A stretch of DNA of 64,000 nt from an uncultured Prevotellaceae bacterium (GTDB lineage Bacteria > Bacteroidota > Bacteroidia > Bacteroidales > Bacteroidaceae). The DNA is taken from the NCBI GenBank assembly GCA_902790625.1, contig CADASP010000015.1, positions 1-64,000 on the forward strand, given 5' to 3'. The position numbers and the translations under genes are program-made. The notes under the pieces are model-generated. The model worked only from the letters and a program-made list of their open reading frames with translations, was not told the origin of the DNA and did no database searches. Shown one piece after another: positions 59,071 to 64,000 of the stretch (within the stretch, counting starts at the first letter, position 1; each line of letters starts with the position of its first letter).

Positions 59071-60453
59071 TTACCTGTTAAGTATCTGTTCCAACGTGAT
59101 GTCGGGATTACTCTCTCCAAAAACGTCCTTCTTTAGCTTGAGCTTGCGATGCTGGACGGCAGAGACGGTGAGGCAGTAGATGTTGCCGATGGTGCGGTTG
59201 CTGATGCCGAGGCGGGTAAGGATGCACAGGTGGATGTCGTCGTCGTGCATCGTGGGGTACTGCTCACGGATACGGGCGAAGCGGTTGTTGTCGATGGCGT
59301 TGAGCGTGCGTTCTATCTCGCTCCATTCGTGTGGACTGAGATAGATACGCGAATCGGCGCTTTGGCTCAGCTTCTTGAGCGCCTCCGTGCGCTCGAGGAT
59401 GAAGTCCTGCAGGAATGCCACCACTTCGTTGGCTTGATGCAGCAGCGTCTTCTGATGCTCGGCCTCCTGCTGCAGTTGCTGCTGCTGCTGTCGTTGTAGC
59501 CGCATCCTATACCGAACCATCAACACCATTGCCAAGATGACGAGGAGCGAGGCTATCATAATAATAAGGAGTGTACGACCATACATCTGTGAGCGGTAGG
59601 CGAGCTGCTGGTTCTCCATCTCCTGACGTAGCGTCTCCTGATAGTACGCGTCTTTCTGTTCGAGTGCCTTATAGTAGAAGTCCTCTATTTGCTCGAAGGC
59701 TCCGGCCACGCTGTCCTCCACCTGCGTGGCTCCCATGCGCCGGAGCGCAATCTTGGCGAGGTTGCTCTGTACGATATAAGCCAGATGGACATCATCGCCC
59801 GGCTCAATCTGCCGATAGACAGTTTCTGCCGAATCGAGCATATTGAGGCTGAAGTAGCTGCGGGCCAGCACCTGCAATGTGCCTGGTCTAAGGTCGGCTG
59901 TTGCCGTAGCTGCTGCCTGATGGGCATAGTCAACAGCCCGGCGATAGTCTTCCTTTGCCCAAGCGATGTTTGCAAGGCTGGTAAGCGTCTGGCACATCAT
60001 GTCCTCCATCTGTTTGTTCTTTGCTATATCGTATGCGCGGTGGATGAAATCGAGCGCTTCGTCGTATGCCCCCTCATTGATGAATGCCACTTGCGCAGCG
60101 TATGTACCTGCATAGTCGAGCAGGATGACATAGTTTTGCTCGTCGTCGGGATGCTGCTCATAGACGGCCAAGGCTTTCTTCATCAGGCGCAGGGCCTCCT
60201 CTGGGTTGCTCTGCGACAAGGCCACCGCCAATCGCTGATAAGCTATATAATTGGTGTGCCAGTCCTCCGTCTCTTCCGACAATCGGATGGCTTTTCGCAG
60301 TAGCGTCTCGCCCTGTCGGATGCTATCGTCGGCCAAAGCAGCCTTTGCCGCCTCTACACACTGTGCTGCCGTCGGCTCATTTGACACCTGCTGCTGGCTA
60401 CATGCTGTCAACAGAAAGGCGATGATGAAGATGTATAATACCCTCGCAAACAT
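59071..60453 (-). CDS. TPR lipoprotein with membrane helix and C-terminal helix-turn-helix
   Basis: A 460-residue protein: lipoprotein-like signal (LLTACSQQQ, Cys about residue 18), TPR repeats (about 30-260), a membrane helix (about 289-310), a Gln-rich coiled coil (about 315-350) and a C-terminal LuxR-like helix-turn-helix (about 410-450, DDDIHLCILTRLGISNRTIGNIYCLTVSAVQHRKLKLKK). This is the common Bacteroidales plan of a TPR sensor linked to a DNA-binding domain. It probably regulates the adjacent BspA-like gene. A lipid anchor combined with an inner-membrane helix is odd, so the Cys may be fortuitous. Confidence 0.88.
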   Translation of the reverse strand: MFARVLYIFIIAFLLTACSQQQVSNEPTAAQCVEAAKAALADDSIRQGETLLRKAIRLSEETEDWHTNYIAYQRLAVALSQSNPEEALRLMKKALAVYEQHPDDEQNYVILLDYAGTYAAQVAFINEGAYDEALDFIHRAYDIAKNKQMEDMMCQTLTSLANIAWAKEDYRRAVDYAHQAAATATADLRPGTLQVLARSYFSLNMLDSAETVYRQIEPGDDVHLAYIVQSNLAKIALRRMGATQVEDSVAGAFEQIEDFYYKALEQKDAYYQETLRQEMENQQLAYRSQMYGRTLLIIMIASLLVILAMVLMVRYRMRLQRQQQQQLQQEAEHQKTLLHQANEVVAFLQDFILERTEALKKLSQSADSRIYLSPHEWSEIERTLNAIDNNRFARIREQYPTMHDDDIHLCILTRLGISNRTIGNIYCLTVSAVQHRKLKLKKDVFGESNPDITLEQILNR

Positions 60454-60475
60454 AGTTGTTGTTATTTTCTGGGTG

Positions 60476-60483
60476 CAAATTTA
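60476..60483 (-). promoter_or_regulatory. -7 box of the TPR-HTH regulator gene
   Basis: TAAATTTG on the minus strand, 23 bp before the ATG at 60453. No clear -33 element. Confidence 0.5.
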
Positions 60484-60680
60484 CGACATTTTTTCGAAAG
60501 CCGCATCGGTTGCCTATGGAAAATGTTTGAACACGGCCATGTAGGAAACCACTACAAATCAACCATTTATAAAACATCATGCAGTTCTACCTATGGAAAC
60601 TGTTAGATAAAGGTATGGAAAAGGACAAAAAAAGTGGAGAAAAGTGAGGTGAAGAGAAGGGGTTTTTGGTGGATTTTTAT

Positions 60681-60688
60681 TACTTTTG
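60681..60688 (+). promoter_or_regulatory. -7 box of the M3 peptidase gene
   Basis: TACTTTTG matches TAnnTTTG, 30 bp before the ATG at 60718. A TTTTTG at 60663-60668 is too close for a standard -33. Confidence 0.55.
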
Positions 60689-60717
60689 CACGGTGAAAAC
60701 TTGAAGCAAACAAAGAC

Positions 60718-62871
60718 ATGACAGAAAAGAGCATGGAGGGAGCACTCCCCTCAGAGAGAAAGAACCCCTTCTTTGAACCCTACAAGACGCTGCACGACGT
60801 GGCGCCCTTCGACCGCATCCGCTTAGAAGACTACGAGGAGGCCTTCATGGAGGGCATACGCCGCGACAAGGAGCTGCTCGACAAGACCATCAACAACCCC
60901 GCAAAGCCCACCTTCGACAACACCATCATCAACAAAGACGATGACCCCGAGGGCTACTACGACCTGCTGGAGCGCGTGAGCACCGTGTTCTTCAACCTGC
61001 TCTCGGCCGAGACCAACGACGAGATGGACGCACTGGCGCAGAAGATGAGTCCCATACTGACGCAGCACGCCAACGACATGCGGCTCAATGAAAAGCTGTT
61101 TGAGCGCGTGCGCCAGGTGCACCTGCACCACCGCCGCCTGACGCCTGAAGAGAAGCGCCTGCTCGACGACTGCTACCAGGGCTTCGTGCGCAGCGGTGCC
61201 CTGCTCGACAAGGAGGGCAAGGACCGTCTGCGCCAACTGACCGAGGAGGCGTCGCTGCTGGGCTTGCAGTTCTCGCAGAACCTGCTGAAGGAGAACAAGG
61301 CCTTCAGTCTGCACATCACCGATGCCGCCCAGCTCGACGGTCTGCCACAGAGCGCCATCGACGCCGCCGCCGAAGAGGCCAAGCAGCGGGGCGAAGAGGG
61401 CTGGACATTCACCCTCGACGCACCCTGCTACTCGCCCTTCATGACCTACAGCACCCAGCGCGAGCTGCGCCGACAGATGTATATGGCCTACAACACCAAG
61501 GGCATCCACGACAACGACTGCAACAACCTGGCCATCTGCCAGCGCCTCGTCAACCTGCGCCGCGAGATTGCACAGCTGCTGGGCTACAAGACCTATGCCG
61601 ACTATGTGCTGAGCCGCCGCATGGCGAAGAGCGTGCGCGGCGTCTACCGTCTGCTCAACCAGCTGGTGGATGCGTATAAGCCCGCGGCCAAAAAGGAGCT
61701 GGCAGAATTGAAGAAGATGGTCCCCAAAGCCCCCCCTTCTGCCCCCGAGGGGGCTACAATAGACTTCTCCGCCGAAAAAACTATAGAAGCCCCCTCGGGG
61801 GCAGTAGGGGGGGCCGTTGACCCTTGGGACATCGCCTTCTATTCGCATAAGCTGAAGTTGAAGAAGTATCACATCGATGCAGAGATGCTGCGCCCCTATC
61901 TGCAGCTCGACAAGGTCATCGACGGCGTCTTCGGCTTGGCCACCCGCCTCTATGGCATCACCTTCAAGGAGAACAGCGACATTCCCGTCTATCATCCCGA
62001 CGTGAAGGCCTACGAGGTGTTCGACCGCGACGGCTCCTACTTGGCCGTGCTCTACGCCGACTTCCACCCCCGCAAGGGCAAGCAGGGCGGTGCCTGGATG
62101 ACGCAGTATCAGGGGCAGTGGATCGACAGGAAGGGCGAAAACGTGCGGCCCCACGTCTCGCTGGTGATGAACCTGACGAAGCCCACGCCCGACAAGCCCG
62201 CACTGCTGACGCTGGGCGAGGTGGAGACCTTCCTGCACGAGTTTGGCCACGCCCTGCACGGCATGTTCTCCAATTGTCGCTTCGAGAGCCTCAGCGGCAC
62301 CAACGTGCTGTGGGACTTCGTGGAGCTGCCCTCGCAGTTCATGGAGAACTTCGCCGTGGAGAAGGAGTTCCTGCGCACCTTCGCCTTCCACTATCAGACG
62401 GGCGAGCCGCTGCCCGACGAGCTGATTCGCCGCATCGTGCGCAGCCGCAACTTCATGGTGGCCACCGCCTGTCTGCGACAGGTGAGCTTCGGCCTGCTCG
62501 ACATGGCCTACTACACCCAGCGCGACGAGTTCACCGACGACATCATCGCCTTCGAGAAGCAAGCCTGGCAGAAGGCCATCATCATGCCCCAGCGCATAGA
62601 CACGTGTATGACCACGCAGTTCAGCCACATCATGGCTGGGGGCTATGCTGCCGGCTACTACAGCTACAAGTGGGCCGAGGTGCTCGATGCCGACGCCTTT
62701 GCCGTGTTTAAGCGCAGCGGCATCTTCAACCAGACGACGGCCCAGCGCTTCCGTGACTGCATCCTCTCACGCGGCGGCACCGACGACCCCATGACCCTCT
62801 ACAAGAACTTCAAGGGCAGCGAGCCCACCATCGACGCTCTGCTGAAGCGCAACGGCATTAAAAAGAAATAA
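60718..62871 (+). CDS. dcp: M3-family peptidase (dipeptidyl carboxypeptidase-like)
   Basis: A 717-residue zinc peptidase. The metal site is HEFGH (residues 507-511, HEFGHALHGMFSNC) with a third ligand Glu likely in LWDFVELPSQFMEN (about 530-545). No signal peptide is seen, so it should be cytoplasmic, trimming peptides. The family length is about 680-690; the excess is residues 338-366 (APPSAPEGATIDFSAEKTIE…AVGG), an in-frame GC-rich palindrome insertion in the helical N-domain. The symbol dcp is by family resemblance. Confidence 0.94.
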   Translation: MTEKSMEGALPSERKNPFFEPYKTLHDVAPFDRIRLEDYEEAFMEGIRRDKELLDKTINNPAKPTFDNTIINKDDDPEGYYDLLERVSTVFFNLLSAETNDEMDALAQKMSPILTQHANDMRLNEKLFERVRQVHLHHRRLTPEEKRLLDDCYQGFVRSGALLDKEGKDRLRQLTEEASLLGLQFSQNLLKENKAFSLHITDAAQLDGLPQSAIDAAAEEAKQRGEEGWTFTLDAPCYSPFMTYSTQRELRRQMYMAYNTKGIHDNDCNNLAICQRLVNLRREIAQLLGYKTYADYVLSRRMAKSVRGVYRLLNQLVDAYKPAAKKELAELKKMVPKAPPSAPEGATIDFSAEKTIEAPSGAVGGAVDPWDIAFYSHKLKLKKYHIDAEMLRPYLQLDKVIDGVFGLATRLYGITFKENSDIPVYHPDVKAYEVFDRDGSYLAVLYADFHPRKGKQGGAWMTQYQGQWIDRKGENVRPHVSLVMNLTKPTPDKPALLTLGEVETFLHEFGHALHGMFSNCRFESLSGTNVLWDFVELPSQFMENFAVEKEFLRTFAFHYQTGEPLPDELIRRIVRSRNFMVATACLRQVSFGLLDMAYYTQRDEFTDDIIAFEKQAWQKAIIMPQRIDTCMTTQFSHIMAGGYAAGYYSYKWAEVLDADAFAVFKRSGIFNQTTAQRFRDCILSRGGTDDPMTLYKNFKGSEPTIDALLKRNGIKKK
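61729..61815. repeat. GC-rich palindromic element inside the M3 peptidase gene
   Basis: GCCCCCCCTTCTGCCCCCGA…/…CCCCTCGGGGGCAGTAGGGGG arms enclose a spacer with ACAATAG and ACTATAG. The element is 87 bp (29 codons), keeps the frame, and the peptide matches that in the HU-membrane fusion (APEGATIDF…KTIEAPSG vs PPEGGTIDS…KTIVAPSG). Confidence 0.9.
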
Positions 62872-62886
62872 GTTCGAGCTGTACGA

Positions 62887-62978
62887 TTGAAAAGACGCTG
62901 AAAGGCTACGGGTAGGCGAGCTTTGCTCGGGAATAAGCGTCTGGAATCTTCAAAAAACGCTACCGTCTGTTCAACCGT
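62887..62978 (+). repeat. dispersed repeat R2, copy 1
   Basis: Begins TTGAAAAGACGCT and ends with TCTGGAATCTTCAAAAAACG…CCGTCT and TTCAACCGT; the ends are near inverses of each other. The 28-bp block 62894-62921 inside it is also found at 4696-4723. Confidence 0.85.
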
Positions 62979-63087
62979 ACGAAATCTCCGCAGCAGTCGA
63001 GGAGAAAGACATTATGTTCTTTGTCTTCATACTTATCACATTAATCTATGAGTCTACTCCGAAAAACAACATTGTCGTGAAAGACGG

Positions 63088-63126
63088 CCCAGCCCTTCCC
63101 CTCCCTTCAAGGGGAGGGGAGCGGCT
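63088..63126. repeat. GC-rich palindrome, intergenic copy
   Basis: CCCAGCCCTTCCCCTCCCTTC followed by AAGGGGAGGGGAGCGGCTG forms a palindrome of the same style as the elements in rimO and between pta and ackA. Confidence 0.7.
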
Positions 63127-63391
63127 GCGCATTGTTTTGGGGGTGTTATTTTGTGGAGAAGGGTTTTCGGAGTGGACTCATCTATAAACGCGCTGCAAAT
63201 ATACTAAAAAAATCTTATTAGGAGCAAAGACGGGCAAAAAAATGCCGTAATCCAATAAAAAGGCGTAGTTGGGTACGTCATTTAGAGAGAAAGCTCTGCA
63301 CGATTTTATGAGTGCGAACAAAATATTTGCTGTTGAAACAAGAATGATAAATATCGGAACAAACCTGCCAGGACGAGTTTTGAGAAAGATG

Positions 63392-63739
63392 TTGACAAAA
63401 TGGCCATTTAACCCCTCCATAATTCAAAAATTCTGCGCGAGAAAACTTTTGGTCGAAAATTGTTGTCATTCAACCTATTGGGCTGGATTTGGCGAAGAAT
63501 AGGCATCGCTGGCTTCAAAAAGTCAACGCCCAAAAAAAATTTGGCGTTGCCGTTTTATTTTTTGGCGTGCTTACAAAACCGCAAAAGGGCACCAAATAGG
63601 GGCTAAAAACGTGCACAAAACCATGGCGTGTGTGCAAAAATCTGGCTTTTCCTCCTCGGTTTTCCATCTGGCGATGGTAGAACAATGCTCCCGTATGGGC
63701 GTTTTTCGCGCTAGATTGCCTCGCAATCGTGAACTAATT
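63392..63739 (+). repeat. long dispersed repeat R1, copy 2
   Basis: Ordered matches to 28628-29003, including 35 identical bases at 63427-63461 and the AAGTCAACGCC…TTGGCGTTGCCGTTTT inverted motif. It is about 28 bp shorter than copy 1. Confidence 0.85.
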
Positions 63740-63939
63740 TTGTTTTGAAAAATTTTGACAATCTTTCCGATTGTTAGCTATCGGGTGTTCTATTTCGTAA
63801 CAACTCAAATAAACTATTTTTCTGTATTTCTTGTTTTTCTCTGTTTTTCAAAATCCAGCTGAGCGGCATAGGTAATTCTTCCTTAGAAAAACAGATAAAA
63901 ACAAAAAATACAGATAAAAACCTTTTCGACCAGGTACAG

Positions 63940-63998
63940 TTGAAAAGACGCTTTCAGTGTCTGGAATCTTCAAAAAACGCTACCGTCTTTTCAACCGT
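63940..63998 (+). repeat. dispersed repeat R2, copy 2 (short form)
   Basis: Same ends as copy 1 (TTGAAAAGACGCT and TCTTTTCAACCGT) but the middle is only TTCAGTG, so the element is about 33 bp shorter. The 29 bp from 63960 are identical to those from 62940. Confidence 0.85.
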
Positions 63999-64000
63999 GC

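Larger units (their letters stand above)
62872..64000. other. 1.1-kb repeat-rich non-coding end of the window
   Basis: No supported gene is seen. It contains two copies of repeat R2 (about 62887-62978 and 63940-63998), a C-run/G-run palindrome (63088-63126) and the second copy of the long repeat R1 (63392-63739). Short frames on both strands overlap the repeats and look accidental. Confidence 0.75.

Noticed and set aside
60823..62628. 601-codon minus-strand frame opposite the M3 peptidase gene
   Set aside because: Antisense to a certain gene with an HEFGH metal site; composition is typical of reverse-strand shadow reading.

Overview
The window comes from a Bacteroidota chromosome, most likely order Bacteroidales and close to Prevotella (Prevotellaceae). 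The evidence is the start of a 16S rRNA gene at the left edge, Bacteroidota-type promoters (TTTG, 19-20 bp spacer, TAnnTTTG) in front of many genes, a SusC/SusD pair, BspA-like leucine-rich-repeat proteins, batABCDE-type genes and AraC regulators carrying membrane segments. No phage, integrase, transposase, tRNA or CRISPR array was seen.

Layout. 1-635: 5' end of a 16S rRNA gene (minus) with leader and promoter. 636-4413: a large secreted fibronectin-III protein gene that reads in three pieces separated by two apparent -1 frameshifts. 4414-9681: an accessory-looking stretch holding a GNAT acetyltransferase remnant, a tight five-gene membrane operon (zinc-ribbon/TPR, coiled-coil membrane protein, SPFH-GYF protein, YidD-like protein, membrane-anchored protein), a 179-nt self-complementary element and a possible 44-codon gene. 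9682-15518: a TPR/AraC regulator cut by one in-frame stop, a Rid-family protein, a DUF3109 protein, queA and a PAP2 phosphatase, separated by heptamer repeats. 15640-28172: a long same-strand run ftsY, rimO, HU, HU-membrane fusion, moxR, DUF58, oxygen-tolerance-type protein, batA, batB, batC, batD-batE fusion. 28208-29570: a repeat-rich non-coding stretch. 29571-32006: BspA-like surface protein. 32418-37756: SusC/SusD nutrient uptake pair. 37998-42753: ilvB-ilvN and pta-ackA. 42917-43315: small lipoprotein. 43579-56182: carbohydrate genes (GH43, GH97, esterase, GH2), a beta-helix surface protein with a small companion gene, and a membrane AraC regulator. 56433-60453: a second BspA-like protein downstream of a TPR-HTH lipoprotein regulator. 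60718-62871: M3 peptidase. 62872-64000: non-coding repeats.

The most striking feature is non-coding architecture. A family of GC-rich nested palindromes occurs between genes and also in frame inside at least four protein genes (rimO, the HU-membrane fusion, the M3 peptidase, the AraC regulator) and perhaps ilvN, resembling the protein-coding palindromic elements known from Rickettsia. A second repeat carries a complete promoter and sits upstream of both the Rid-family gene and ilvB. Heptamer tandem repeats abut several genes and supply at least two stop codons. Functionally the window joins envelope biogenesis (ftsY, the YidD-like gene, bat genes, SPFH operon), glycan uptake and hydrolysis, and overflow acetate metabolism.
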